In this document: positions 49,855-60,996 of the stretch, in pieces | How positions within the stretch are numbered: position 1 is the stretch's first letter | How the letters are laid out: every line of letters starts with the position of its first letter | Notes under the pieces: model-generated | Database searches by the model: none | What the model was told of the DNA's origin: nothing | What the model saw: the letters and a program-made list of their open reading frames with translations, nothing else | Assembly: GCA_956465555.1 (NCBI GenBank) | Contig: OY101115.1 | Coordinates: 4,130,120-4,194,119, forward strand | DNA: 64,000 nucleotides | Direction: 5' to 3' | Origin: Nitzschia sp. pyKryTriq1 | Lineage: Eukaryota > Bacillariophyta > Bacillariophyceae > Bacillariales > Bacillariaceae | Position numbers and translations under genes: made by a program

Positions 49855-51204
49855 ATGTCAACCACAGTACCGTCCAGCAATAATGGTTCTTCTCAAGCTG
49901 TCTCACGATCCAACGAGTTGCTTTCCTGTTGTAAAACGGCATGGAAAATCCAGCAGCAGCAACAGCCACAACCACTGGATCAGCCACCTCCTCCAAAGCC
50001 CATATTTAAGTTAGCCGACTCGACTCATGGAAGTCCTCCCGCGGCCCTGATGATACTGGAAGAAGGTTTAACCTTATTGAGAGCCATGGAGTTTGGATTG
50101 AAGCAACTGCAAGTGTTGGTGAGACGACGTGGCCATACCAACGATCCCACACAAGAAATTGCCACATTGGTGCAACAATTAGAACAGGACACGAAAGAAT
50201 TGACCGATTTTTGTCAGCAACTCCTGCAAACCCGACGTCGCTCGACGCAAGCGAAACGACACTGGGAATTTGTCGTGCAATGGTTCCAACAAGTCGCCAA
50301 TCATTATTCGACGCAACTGCAATCCTGTCTCAAAGTACGAGGGGACGTCTTGACGGAACAAGCGCAACAACGCAAAAAATTATTGGCCGATCCGAAACAA
50401 ACAAAAAAGAAAACAACCACTGGATCCGCATCAGGAGCAGGAGTGCATAGTATGGGCGGTCGAAGGGCCGCCTCATCGTCGACAGCCACTCCCTTGTTTG
50501 ACAGCCCCCTTTTCACTGCCGCCCCATCCAATACTAATAATAGTTATAATGGTACTAGTGGCGGTGGCGGCGGTGTGGTTCCTCATCCGCATTCCATGAA
50601 TAATGGATATTCTCAACACAACAATGCGAGTAGTACTACGAACAATGGATACTCTAATTCATCATCGGCACCGACATCTTCTACATCTTCGTACTATGGT
50701 GGTGGGGGTGGCGGCGGAACAAGCGGAGGAGGAGGAGGTTATGGCGGGGCTGGATATGGAGGCGGCGGCTATGGATCGCCGGGGGTTGTGGGTGGAACAG
50801 GAATAAGACAACGCAAGGCAGAGACAGTCGCCTCAACTACTACCATGACGATGGATTATTCAATGCAACAACAAGAGGAGGAAGAAGAAAAGGTCCATCA
50901 ACAAATTCAACAACGAAAGCAACAAAGACAAACACAACAAAGATTGAACGAAGCTCAACAGGCTGAAACCATGTTGGGAGAGCTTGGCCAGCTCTTTGGG
51001 AAAATGTCGAGCTTGATTAGTCAACAGGGTGAAGTACTGGAAAAGATTGAAGATGACGTCGAAGCGGCACATTCGGATATCATTGCCGGACAAGAAGAAT
51101 TGACCAATCTTTACAGTCTCAAAAAGGGCAATCGACCACTCATCATCAAGACCTTTTTGATTTTGAACTTTCTCATCATTTTTATGAGAGCCTACAAAAG
51201 ATAA
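49855..51204 (+). CDS. Syntaxin-5/Sed5-like Qa-SNARE
   Basis: Single exon, 449 aa. The C-terminus holds the SNARE motif (ETMLGELGQLFGKMSSLISQ, QGEVLEKIEDDVEAAHSDII) followed by a tail anchor (IIKTFLILNFLIIFMRAYK), the layout of ER-Golgi syntaxin 5. Glutamine at the zero layer is consistent with LISQQGEVLEKI. The N-terminal part to residue about 190 is helical (ILEEGLTLLRAMEFGLKQLQ, ATLVQQLEQDTKELTDF), like a regulatory three-helix bundle. An unusual central region, about 225-320, is Gly/Ser/Tyr/Asn low complexity (YYGGGGGGGTSGGGG, GGYGGAGYGGGGYG). Function: membrane fusion on the early secretory route. Confidence in SNARE is high, in the STX5 subtype moderate. Confidence 0.85.
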   Translation: MSTTVPSSNNGSSQAVSRSNELLSCCKTAWKIQQQQQPQPLDQPPPPKPIFKLADSTHGSPPAALMILEEGLTLLRAMEFGLKQLQVLVRRRGHTNDPTQEIATLVQQLEQDTKELTDFCQQLLQTRRRSTQAKRHWEFVVQWFQQVANHYSTQLQSCLKVRGDVLTEQAQQRKKLLADPKQTKKKTTTGSASGAGVHSMGGRRAASSSTATPLFDSPLFTAAPSNTNNSYNGTSGGGGGVVPHPHSMNNGYSQHNNASSTTNNGYSNSSSAPTSSTSSYYGGGGGGGTSGGGGGYGGAGYGGGGYGSPGVVGGTGIRQRKAETVASTTTMTMDYSMQQQEEEEEKVHQQIQQRKQQRQTQQRLNEAQQAETMLGELGQLFGKMSSLISQQGEVLEKIEDDVEAAHSDIIAGQEELTNLYSLKKGNRPLIIKTFLILNFLIIFMRAYKR

Positions 51205-51507
51205 AATGACGACGATTCATTCCATTCCGGGATTGCTACCGAGTTCGCTGGTATACAGGAAGGTATGCAGAGAGGACTTGCGTACGAATCCCGCTAAATT
51301 AAAGCATTCCACCCTTACGCTGGTTTCGTATTGTAGCACTATTCGATTCGTAGAGTAGTAGGAGCAGTCGAAATGGCTCTTGCCATATGTTGTGTATTCG
51401 GATGTTTATAATTCAAAAGGCATCGATGGGTATAATACTCGTACGATTCTTCCGACTTGCCAAACAACTACTCCACACAGATAAAGTTCTGGTACCATCT
51501 ACGCCAT
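51205..51507. other. Spacer between convergent genes
   Basis: 303 bp, both 3' flanks. No gene or structure noted. Confidence 0.35.
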
Positions 51508-53408
51508 CTACGATTTCGACTGGGGGCTTCCCTCGGTGGCTCCTCCTTGTAGCAAGGTAAATGGGTCGGTTACCTCTAGCATAACGGCAGCGCAAACGAG
51601 CCCTCCCATCATAGCAGCAGGAAAACCAGGCGTGACAATATCTTGTCCCGTCAAATAGAGACCAGATACTTCCGGGAGCTTGGATCGTAAACGTAGGTAG
51701 TACATGCTCGGCTCAAATCGTTTCATATTTGGCTCCAGGCCATAGGCAGCACCGTGTTCACTCCCTAGGAGGCGGGAGGCTGTCAACGGAGTTCCAATTT
51801 GAAAGTGATCCACGCCCTCCAAACCCTTCGGTAGATCGGGGCAATCGGCTTCGAGAACTTCCGCCACCCTTCTCCAGACTTTGTCGGCGAGACGGGTCTT
51901 CATTTGCTCATACTCTTTACCCCGGTCGGACTCGTACTTTGCAAACCACGAGTAGGGAAGTTCGGTGATGATTTCCAAGGTGGACTTCCCTGGGTAATCT
52001 TTTGGCCAGGACTTGTCGTGAACGCATGCGGGATTAACAATGATCGGTCCCAAGTGTAATTCTTCCCCTTCCATGGCCTCGGCGATTGATTCATCTTTCA
52101 GAGCGCTTTCGATCGACATTGCTTCCACCTTTTCCATATTGCCAGGCAAATCATTGGATGCATGAATGAAAAAGAGGCCCCCCTTCGGCAAATTCAACTT
52201 TTCCGGGCTCATGGATAGTCCCACATTGAGGAACAGGAAGGTTTGGGAGGGATGCAGGTGTGCCGTCGCAACACTGGAGACATGATCATCATCCACCTTC
52301 ACATCAATCGTTCCTGGTGGAAGCAAATGTTTGGCGGTATTGATAAGGCCCACATCGGACACAACGGTCTTTGCCTTGATAACTGTACCATCCTTTATTT
52401 CCACTCCCGTAGTGACCTTCTTTTCCTTGCCCCGTCCCTCTACCACGACGCGCTTGACGTCGGCACAAACCATGACTTGACCTTCGTGAGCGACCAAGTT
52501 CTTGATAATCTTGGTGGCAATTGTTGATGGTCCGCCATGTGGATAATATGCACCATGGCGATATGCATTCATGATAACTGCATGGATGACGAACGGAGAA
52601 CGACTTGGATCAGTTCCATAATCGGGAAAATTGGCAGCCAGGAGACCTTGAAGTTCCTTGTTCTCGGTCATGTTCTCCAAGGCTTTTTGCAGGGAAATTG
52701 ATGCCCATTTACTGTAGCCCCCATCTATTAATTTATGCAATCCGGTCCAAGTCAAGAACTGGGCAATCGGGAGCGGGATACTCTTGAATAAAAATGATCG
52801 ATTGAAGGCAGCGTTGGCCTCCTTGAGCGATCGGAAATATTCTTCAATGCCCTTGCTTTCGCTGGGAAACTTTTCCAGCAAATACTTTTTGAAGATGTCA
52901 TGGTCGGAGAACCTGTCGTATCTAGAAGATGCAGCACCCAGGATTGCGGTCTCGTAGGGTTCTGAAACACGATTAGAATATAAAACACCGGTGGTTATCA
53001 ATCGAATAAATACATAGTACGAATAGACTCATGTATACTGTACTCTGTCCTCCATCGTAGGCCTACGGTGTGGTCCAGGTACGTACCTTCGATCTTGTCC
53101 CAGACCACTGGATCGCCCACGGGAGTCAGCGAGTCCAAGGTCATTTTATGGATTCCCCCCTCGTGCATGCTTCCGATGTAGTGAATTCCTGTTCCAAAAC
53201 GATATCCATTGGATTCGAAAGTATGTGTGCATCCTCCAGCTGTCCAGTGCTGTTCCAGCACCAGTACCTTCTTGCCGTTTTGGGCCAAGAGAGAGGCTGT
53301 GGCTAAACCTCCAATACCCGAGCCAATCACAATCGCATCCCATACCTTGTCGGGATCAATTTCTGCCACATCATATTTGACACAGTCTCCTAGGTGAGAT
53401 TCCATCAT
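51508..53408 (-). CDS. RetSat/CRTISO-like FAD oxidoreductase, two exons
   Basis: Exon 1 53408-53087, intron 53086-52962 (125 nt), exon 2 52961-51508; 591 aa. Dinucleotide-binding motif [20 protein letters not shown] followed by [20 protein letters not shown] and [13 protein letters not shown] identify the phytoene-desaturase-like superfamily close to all-trans-retinol 13,14-reductase and carotenoid isomerase. The C-terminal FAD site reads [20 protein letters not shown]. It also has [20 protein letters not shown] with a substrate-side loop. Family members reduce or isomerise polyenes; in diatoms carotenoid (CRTISO-like) or lipid-polyene roles are both possible. No signal or plastid peptide is seen at the N-terminus, which argues against a plastid CRTISO. 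Confidence 0.85.
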
Positions 53409-54433
53409 GTCGTTGAATGTTTGTTGTTTGTTTTTTCCTTCAAGTTAACGGAGTTTGTATTTACTTCTTGAGTTTCTTGTCTTGTCGTATCAATATTCAA
53501 TATTGTCATTTGATGATAGTGTATTGTTGATGAGAACCACCGCGCATCATGCATCGCATCACTCTCGTGATACTGCAATTCTCATATGAGAAGCGTTCCG
53601 TGGCATCATCTCCCCGCCGGCCACCGACCATTCATTCTTCGCCTTCTTGCTTGGCTTGGCTTGGCTTGGCTTGGCTTCTCGTTCACATTCGTTTCACAGT
53701 ACCGGCACGAGTGCACGCACACGCATTGTCTACCCTGCTCTACTCGCGTAGAGCTAGCTCTCAAAGCAGGATAGAATGGAATAGCAACAGCAACGACAAA
53801 GATCGATCATCATCCCTCGTAGTGAGAGGTGTGACAGACACCAAAAAACCATTACCAGTGCGAGCACTGTACAAGTACCAGGAAGTACACTGCGTATGAT
53901 GAGAAACGAAAGAAACGGGGGACGAAAGAGAGGAGGAGCAAGGGAATAACAGGGGGTGATCTGGCCTCCCCAGTACCGGTATGTACAGTGTACAGTACCT
54001 GGTACCAGTACTTGTACTGGCATAATGGTACATACTTTAGATACCGTACAAGGTGCTGACGACGCACGTGCGTGCGCGCGGGCCGCCCGCGAAGGAGAAA
54101 CTGTTAGTGAATGAATGAATGAATGCGATGATGAAGCCACGAAAGTTCCGTAAAGCAATGCTCCCGAACGGCTACAGTACTTGTACTGTCTGTATTTCCA
54201 AAGGACGGAGTCGACCATGAGAATCCGCCTACAAGTACAAGTACAAGTACAAGTACTCATACCGGTACTGTATTGGCTTGCGGTGCCGACCTTCCTTGCT
54301 GTACCGTGCGATTGCATTGTATCGATCGAGACAACAGCAAGACATCGCTCCTAGTACAAGTAAACAGCAATCTCTTCTGTACCAGCACAGTACCAGTAGT
54401 CTACTCGTAGGCTAAAAGTATACTGTCTGTATC
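53409..54433. promoter_or_regulatory. Divergent spacer with GTAC islands
   Basis: About 1 kb, no gene. Simple repeats: (TTGGC)n at about 53650-53677, (GAAT)n near 54108-54124, (AAGTAC)n at 54233-54256. GTAC blocks at about 53868-54035 and 54172-54425. Frames on the minus strand here are composed of translated GTAC repeats. Confidence 0.45.
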
Positions 54434-55761
54434 ATGAGTGATCCCAAAGTCTTAAAAAGTCCCACGGCGACCGGGCTAGGCGAGACGATGCCTCAATTTG
54501 CTCTCTCCGGTAAGTCAATGAAAATTGTACAAGTACTCGTAGCCTAGCACCCCCAAGCCGATGCATTGGAATACTGTGTCGGTACATCATATGCACGCCT
54601 TTCTCACCACTTCATTCATTCAAAATTATCAATGTTCATCGTACGTATGTACGCGTAGAAATAACAGTGGGTCGACTGGTGGGCCAGGGAGGCTTCTCGG
54701 TGGTTTGCAAGATTGATAGCATTGAACTTGACGAAGTTTACGATACCGGAGAAAAGGAATCCCAGGCGCGCTCGGACTTTGCCGCTTCGATTCGAGAGAA
54801 CCATTACGTCATGAAGAGCCTGCGCACAGATTTACCGGAGGAAGAGTACGTCAAGGGCATCGTGGATCTAGCGATTGAAGCGGAGTTCCTCTCTGTCTTG
54901 AGTCACCCGAATATCATTTCCATGCGCGCCATGGCCAATTCGGACCCGCATGAATCCAAGTTCTTTGTAGTTTTGGATCGTCTCGTCAGCACTTTGGATC
55001 GCAAGTTCAATCATTGGCGCAAAATTGTCGGTGAGAATAGCGGGATGTGGCTGGGCCCCTTCGGCTACTGCTGTGCCAAGGAACATTTCCTGTATCAGGC
55101 GTGGGTGGAGCGAATTACGGCAGCGAGGGATATTGCCAACGCCATTTACTATCTACACACCAACGGCATCGTTTATCGAGATCTTAAGCCGGACAATCTT
55201 GGATTTGATGCGAGCGGGAATTTGAAACTCTTTGACTTTGGTTTGGCGAAACGTCTGGACCCAGAACACAAGACACATGACGGAGTGTATTTCTTAACAG
55301 GGAACACGGGTTCCCTGAGGTACATGGCACCTGAAGTGGCGAAAGGAGAGCCTTACAATCAACGCGTGGATTCGTATTCTTTTGGGATTCTATTTTGGCA
55401 AATCTGCTCCCTCCAGACTCCCTTTGCTGGATTTTCAACGAGGATGCATTCGGAGCAGGTCGTTCGACAAGGGCACCGACCCAGGGTAGAGTTGTCGTGG
55501 CCCGAGTCATGGTCAGATCTGATGAATCGAGCATGGCACCCAGATTCGGCGAGTCGTCCTGACTTTGATGAGATTGCCGTCTTTCTCGACGATCAGGTGG
55601 ATCAACTCGTAAACAACGAAGGCGAAATTCCGTCTAGAGCGTCAGAGATTAAGGCCAAGAAGAAGAACAAGGAAGCTGTGGCTGGACGATTGGATGTGGA
55701 TACTCGATTATCGACGACAGAAGATGCGACATCAAAACGATTCGACACCGATGTGGTGTAA
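54434..55761 (+). CDS. TKL/ser-thr-like protein kinase, two exons
   Basis: Exon 1 54434-54509 (MSDPKVLKSPTATGLGETMP...), intron 54510-54658, exon 2 54659-55761; 392 aa. The kinase starts at the junction: VGRLVGQGGFSVVCKI (Gly-rich loop), YVMKSLRTDL (catalytic Lys), ILSHPNII-type helix (LSVLSHPNIISMRAMANS), GIVYRDLKPDNLGFD (catalytic loop), FDFGLAK (DFG), GSLRYMAPEVAKGEPYN (APE) and DSYSFGILFWQICSLQTPF, SWSDLMNRAWHPDSASRPDF. SGF-type lobes and the WHPD-x-RPDF ending fit tyrosine-kinase-like or related groups rather than CMGC. Substrate unknown. Reading exon 2 alone from a GTG at 54667 would lose the N-terminus. The C-terminal tail is basic and short. Confidence 0.88.
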
Positions 55762-56064
55762 AGTACTGGTACGCAACTGGTGGGAGGAGGACACCGACAC
55801 ACAAATAAATGCTGATGGATGATTTATCCGTACATCATCAAGGGTGTGACGGGTACCCGTAGGCGTGCGATTTCACTGCACGAGTACATTAGTAGGACTA
55901 CCGATACTGGTAGCATGTGTAATAGGAGTAGTATTCAAGTTCGCACTCAACTGTTTATGTCAACTCAAACAATGAATAATAATAATAATTATATTTTTGT
56001 GGATCTCGCCTATTCTACTAGTAGTCCAACGATTGGTCGTCGATGTCGTACAGGTACAGTACTG
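55762..56064. other. Spacer between convergent genes
   Basis: 303 bp with an AATAATAATAATT run at about 55977-55990 and scattered GTAC words. No gene. Confidence 0.35.
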
Positions 56065-56496
56065 CTACTGTACTACTACAGCTTGAGGGGGAATTCCTCG
56101 TTGGTTCTCTTTATCCCACTCCCAGCCATTCTGAAGCGCGTGCATGTACCGACATGTACAACATTCAGTTGTCGTCCACGTGAAATTGAATTGGCGTTGA
56201 AACCATTCTGGCAGTGGCAGAGATCGCCATTCATGATAGGAATTGCATAGTGTTTCATTCCGCATACATTCTTGCAAATGTTCCGCCAAGCGCGTCACAT
56301 TTCGGTCAAAATCGGCCACATCGATAATGGAACCGTCGGAGTGAGCCGTCTCTTTACCGACCGACACGATCTGATATTTCGCAGAGTCGTAGTCGGGAGG
56401 TGTCGTCTCGGGCGGTACGGTCTGATTGGCAGAGGAGGAGTTGGGAAATCTTGGTATCGAGGAGGATCCATATATTGATGGTGCATGCGTCGTCAT
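56065..56496 (-). pseudogene. Fucosyltransferase (GT10)-like C-terminal fragment
   Basis: Open frame of 143 aa, ATG at 56496. Residues about 35-135 resemble the end of GT10-type fucosyltransferases and relatives: SIIDVADFDRNVTRLAEHLQ, MRNETLCNSYHEWRSLPL, then a Cys-rich end ECCTCRYMHA. The catalytic core that should precede (donor-binding motif, EN/YVTEK region) is not found upstream on this strand up to 57200, so this looks like a truncated relic or a terminal exon whose upstream part is lost or unrecognised. No signal peptide. Low confidence on both family and status. Confidence 0.4.
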
Positions 56497-57439
56497 ATTT
56501 CTGAATCGTGGGATGAGGATATCGCACGATCACCATGCTTATTTTTCAGCGTCGTTGGTTTATCCATCTGTTCATCGTTCTGCCTAGCTACATCACCGCC
56601 GATAGATTCTGTCAACTTTTACATCTGAAAGAGGACGGACAGCTTCTCGAAGCTTAACATTGCGAATATGATCATCAGGAAAGGGATTCATCGTGGACAT
56701 TCCATTTTTGTTCAGGCTGTACAGGACCGGTATGTGGCACAAGAGTGTCTTCGGGGTGTACTTCTTGTGCAAGTAAAATAATGGTTGTTGGTTGTTAAAA
56801 ATGTCGTCGTCGTCGGGGGGTGGATGGCTATCTTGCCATTATTTTTACGAGTATTATTACTGTATTACTGTACATATTTTCATGAACAGCAAGAAATCGT
56901 CAGGCGAAGCATTCGCTCGGCGGCGAGCTCTTTTACGTTCTAATTGTCGCTGCTCTACTAACTTAGTACCGGTAGACTAGAAGAATTTTAGAGAGGGCTA
57001 TTAATTTTGGGGCTGGCGAATCATGATGTTATTCATTATTCTGGCAGCCAATGAGCTGCTCTTAATTAAGGTAGGAGGCACCGAAGGTACCAGGTTTTCG
57101 AAAGAATCATCCGGCATAGAGAGGGATTGAATTTCTAGTTAAGTAATATTTGGTTTTGTCATCCATCGTCAGATGCAAGATACCGGTACGAACCAGGTTC
57201 ATCCGCTCCTGAAGAACAAGGCGTAAAGCTCGAGGAACGACGAATGAGAACCAGATACCTGATTCACACGTTTGTGGAGAATGAAAGGCCGGGGGGTGGA
57301 ATTGTGCGTGCCGGTAGTACCAAGGGATTCCCTTGGTTCTACCATTTCCGAATGAATTCTGACAGACGGTACCGCTACAACAGTAGCGACAAAGACAAAC
57401 TCAAACCCGAGAAACAGAACCTCACAAAACGAGAAAGCC
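56497..57439. other. Gene-free spacer
   Basis: About 940 bp upstream of the helicase-associated-domain gene. Short frames only. A GTCGTC run and AT-rich stretches at about 56790-56880; TACCGGTA at 56966-56974 and 57180-57188. Nothing recognised. Confidence 0.35.
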
Positions 57440-58495
57440 ATGTCTGTGGCCCTGATACTAACGGAACGAAGCACTTTCCCCTTTTTCCAAATGGCACCGC
57501 CATCGCCCTCACCTTTTGAACGAAGTGTTATATCGTCTTTTTATAATGGTACGAATACACTATCCGAACACGACGCAGAACAAGAATCCTCGACAGCAGC
57601 ACGTTCACTCTCTCGAAAGGAAGGAAGCGCTGACATTCAATCAAGAGACCTCGATCCCTTACCTATAGATCCATCCGCTTGCAAGGTAGTCGGGCAAATC
57701 ACAGCCTCAGAACTCTTCGTCCATGGCGACCAGAGGCGACTCTTGGACCAATTTAGAGCTATGGTGCAAGCTAGTAGTAGCACCGGAACACAAGCGAAGC
57801 CAATTGGAGTACAAACGATGAACTATGCTGATTATTCAAGTCACGCGGCACAAGCATATCAAGAGGTCAGACATGTGCAAGCTGACCAAACTTCAAGCAA
57901 CACGAGCGCATCCAATAGGACGAGTACGACGTATTCTGGCACAGGGGATGACGAATCAACACGGAGTGATCCATCCTTCGTCACTCGCCTCAAATCAGAT
58001 TCTTCTCAGGTTCATGACCGATGGGATGATAGGTTCGAGGAGTTGCGCCGTTTTGTTAGACAAAACGGCCATTGTCATGTTCCCACTCGGTTGGAATCGA
58101 ATCCATCACTAGCTCGCTGGTGCAAGCGGCAAAGGTATCAGCACAAGCTCAAGCAAGCAGGAGACCATTCTACACTCACAGATGAGCGTGAACAGCAGCT
58201 TGATGATATTGAATTCGTGTGGGACGCTCATACTTCATCTTGGGAAGAACGTTTCATGGAATTGGTTGAATTCAAGAATAAGAACGGACATACCAGCGTG
58301 CCTCGTTCGAAAGGTAAGCTCGGGAGCTGGGTGAAATCTCAAAGAAGACAGCACGCCCTGTACATCCGTGGGCTTAAAACTCATTTGACACCCAACCGTG
58401 TGGCCAAGATTAACTCCCTGGGATTCCAATGGGTGGGCAGCAAGAGTCCTTTTCCGAAAGAAAGTGGCTACAACGGTGATTCATCATCAGGATAG
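57440..58495 (+). CDS. Helicase-associated (HA) domain protein
   Basis: Single exon, 351 aa. Two consecutive helicase-associated domains fill residues about 190-330: WDDRFEELRRFVRQNGHCHV with PTRLESNPSLARWCKRQRYQ and a last LDDIEFVWD; then WEERFMELVEFKNKNGHTSV, GSWVKSQRRQHALYI, KINSLGFQW. The pattern (W-x4-F/L-x2-hydrophobic, GH-C/T-x-V-P, LG/LA-x-W-V/C-x-x-QR) is that of the HA repeat found next to helicases and, in diatoms, in many stand-alone proteins. There is no ATPase core here. N-terminal 190 residues are Ser/Thr/Gln-rich and probably disordered. Proposed nucleic-acid binding is inference; the biological role is unknown. Confidence 0.8.
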   Translation: MSVALILTERSTFPFFQMAPPSPSPFERSVISSFYNGTNTLSEHDAEQESSTAARSLSRKEGSADIQSRDLDPLPIDPSACKVVGQITASELFVHGDQRRLLDQFRAMVQASSSTGTQAKPIGVQTMNYADYSSHAAQAYQEVRHVQADQTSSNTSASNRTSTTYSGTGDDESTRSDPSFVTRLKSDSSQVHDRWDDRFEELRRFVRQNGHCHVPTRLESNPSLARWCKRQRYQHKLKQAGDHSTLTDEREQQLDDIEFVWDAHTSSWEERFMELVEFKNKNGHTSVPRSKGKLGSWVKSQRRQHALYIRGLKTHLTPNRVAKINSLGFQWVGSKSPFPKESGYNGDSSSG

Positions 58496-58509
58496 TTGTC
58501 AGTAAATCC

Positions 58510-59832
58510 TTAGTAGCTAAAGCCAAGTTTGGACATCAATTTCTTTTCAGGAACGTCAGCTACTGTAGGAGGCACTTCCATCTGGAGTTTGATAGGAGGC
58601 GACAATCGCCGAAAGGGCTTTGCTGGTGATGCTCGAAATTTGTCAGGAATCGGTGATATTGACCGCTGCGGAAGCGTCGGTGTTCCAACCCGGCTTTTAG
58701 GGAGCGAATGAGGCTGTTTTTTATCATCATCTGTCAATGGAGCTGTTCGATGCGTTCGATGATTGCTGCTTTTGGTTTCTGCCTTTGGTGGAATCGGCGA
58801 AAGTGTGCGAACGGGCATTCTCAACCCTAAGTACTTGGACAGCGGCGCAGAACGATGTCGCCTTAGATTGTTTCTCCTCTCGGTCTCGGGGGAAATGGTT
58901 CTTGAGGGGAGTTGTGGAAGTTGATTATCCCTCGAAGGTAGCTGTATATATGCCCGATGTTCGATCGATGGAATGGGGGAAGTTGGAGCTGCCGTGGGCG
59001 AGTTTCGACGTTCGAACTTTGTAGGAGATTTCGTTCTCCAAGCAGGCGAAGAATCTATGTTTTCCCTTGATATTCGTTTCATCGGTCCAGTATCTGGTTC
59101 GTAGTTGGATAATCTGCGTGTCATCTGAAATCGTGGTGGTGGTCTCAAGGGTCCATCTGAAACTTCACTAGTAGGGTCGTAGTTGACTTCTGGTTCTCGG
59201 CGGGGAGGCATCAGTGGTTCCATGGAATGTCGTCTCGATATCCGATGTCTCTGGCTATGAGGCTCTGGTTCCTGACTACTGGCGAAACGATTCTTTACCT
59301 TGTCCACCATTTTTTCTGGTTCTCCACCCAGGAGTTTCGTTATCGTCATTTGCTTTCGATAATTTAGGGAAATGGCTGCTGCCTCCTCGATCTCCGACAA
59401 GGAATAACCACACCGCAAAAAGCTTTTTCAACAAGAACGTTGCGACGTGAGAATCAATCGTCCTCTTCTTCTGTGTCCATTCGCGGACAATGAGCTGATT
59501 AAATAATCGATGCAGGCAGGAAGGAAGGCCCGTGAGACTTACAATTTTGTTCTCTTCTTTCCGGATATAATCAAATCTCTTCTCGATTCCTTCCGCTTGG
59601 GTCGATTTTTCTCATAGTAATCCAAATCGAACTCGGTTCTTCGGACTGGGTCCCACCCCAACGACATCGGAGGCCCCCCAGTGGATAAAGAAGGAGAGTC
59701 ACCCAAAACAATGGCAATTTCGATCAGCTCGATGAGTTGAAATCGGACGGACCGCCGCGGATGCTGATGTTCTTCGTCCCTGCCGTCGTCATCATCATCG
59801 TTATCGGAGGAAGGCGGCTCCGAAGAATCCAT
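58510..59832 (-). CDS. Unknown basic, disordered protein (two exons)
   Basis: Exon 1 59832-59543, intron 59542-59423 (120 nt), exon 2 59422-58510; 400 aa. N-terminal acidic run (DDDDDGRDEE), then RFQLIELIEIAIVLGDSPSL, STGGPPMSLGWDPVRRTEFD and LDYYEKNRPKRKESRRDL. This is a recurring diatom motif (D-N/S-PSxS-GPPxSLxW) near a conserved helix of unknown function. Exon 2 starts inside a helix (FFLRCGYSLSEIEEAAAISL) and then is Ser/Pro/Arg-rich, with many SPxK/RxxSP sites (RRLSP, RTLSPIP, RSISPIP) that could be proline-directed kinase targets. The first ATG is used; the upstream frame begins with GTG. No function is assigned. Confidence 0.65.
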
Positions 59833-60996
59833 GATTGGAAAGGAAATAATATGCAACACAATAAAATAAACTACCAGTATGTCGTAGTCTAACTTCGCGC
59901 GTCTTCACTCATCTGATCCTGTGTGATGTGTGTATGACTCTAATCTTCGTAATGGACGATGCTTGTAATGATAATGGGCATGGTGTGCACGATGCGATGC
60001 ACAATAACTTTCATCATCGATTTTCATAATCTGGTCGTGGAAAGTGGAATTAGGCGGTACTGTACGGTACGTGTACCGATACAAGTACAGCGAACCATGC
60101 GGTTTCATTCGCTCGCTGGCTTCGCCTCCCCCTCTCGATCAGTCGGGTGAGTCATAGTTGTATAGATAACTACTGTAGTAGCGGTACCGTACTAATTGCT
60201 GCTTGTTGTACGAGTACGGTCCTTCCGTCGGTCCCCGGGCGGTACTGTACCAGTACTGTACCGGTACCTGGTACACGTACCGTACTTTTACCGTTACGAC
60301 CTGGTACTTGGGCGTACCACCCCCGCAGAGTTCAAGGTGGGATCGAATGGTACCTGGTACAGAGTACTGGTATAGTCTCAGTTCTTTTACACTCTTTACT
60401 CGCAAGCAAGCAGGGACGCACCGACCTCGCTTGGCACAAACACCACCGGCCGCGCGTTCGTACAGGGACTATTTTTTACTTATAATCTAAGTAGAAACTC
60501 TACTGAGATGAAAACTCCCGATACCAATGCATCCTCGCTAACCGCAATCATTTACCGCGTATCGATGAGCGCTCGGTGATGATGGAGGATGGATGGAGGC
60601 AGGATGAAAGAAAGATGCCGAGCTCCGAGCTTATTCGATCGGTGGTTGCCTTTTGTCCATTGTCATTGTCATTGTCATTGTCATCGCACACACACACACA
60701 CTGAACGTCAGTACGACCATTTTTTGTTTTCCATAACTACCAGTACGGGGCTTGAGCGTTCGATAGAGCATTCACTCTTCATTCATCGATATTTATTCAT
60801 TCATTCATTCATTCATTGAGCTGCTTGCGAGCATTCCTGTTGGATACCACCGACACACGAATACTTGAGGGTCGTCACGTAGCCGAACTCACGAACTGAT
60901 CCAGTCCGGTCCAGTTCGGCCTAGTCCAGTCCAGTCCGGCCCAGTCCAGTCCAGCCTAGTCTAGTCTAGTCTAGTCTTCTACCTTCACAGTAAGGG
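59833..60996. promoter_or_regulatory. Divergent spacer with GTAC island and simple repeats
   Basis: About 1.16 kb, no gene supported. GTAC block at about 60055-60090 and 60185-60380 (GTACTGTACCAGTACTGTACCGGTACC). Simple runs: GTCATT repeat at 60656-60685, (CA)n near 60689-60702, TTCA repeat at 60797-60816, and a CAGTC/TAGTC array just upstream of the next start. Confidence 0.45.
60899..60977. repeat. CAGTC/TAGTC pentamer array
   Basis: About 79 bp of variant CCAGT(C), CTAGT(C) and CGGTC pentamers in tandem, from ATCCAGTCCGG to CTAGTCTAGTCTT. It ends 20 bp upstream of the ATG at 60997, so it is probably transcribed in the 5' UTR. Confidence 0.8.

Noticed and set aside
53754-54317. 187-codon minus-strand frame
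   Set aside because: Consists of translated GTAC and simple-repeat DNA (TCTCTCTC... and Ser/Cys-rich), as with similar frames at 45318-45791 and 12288-12629.
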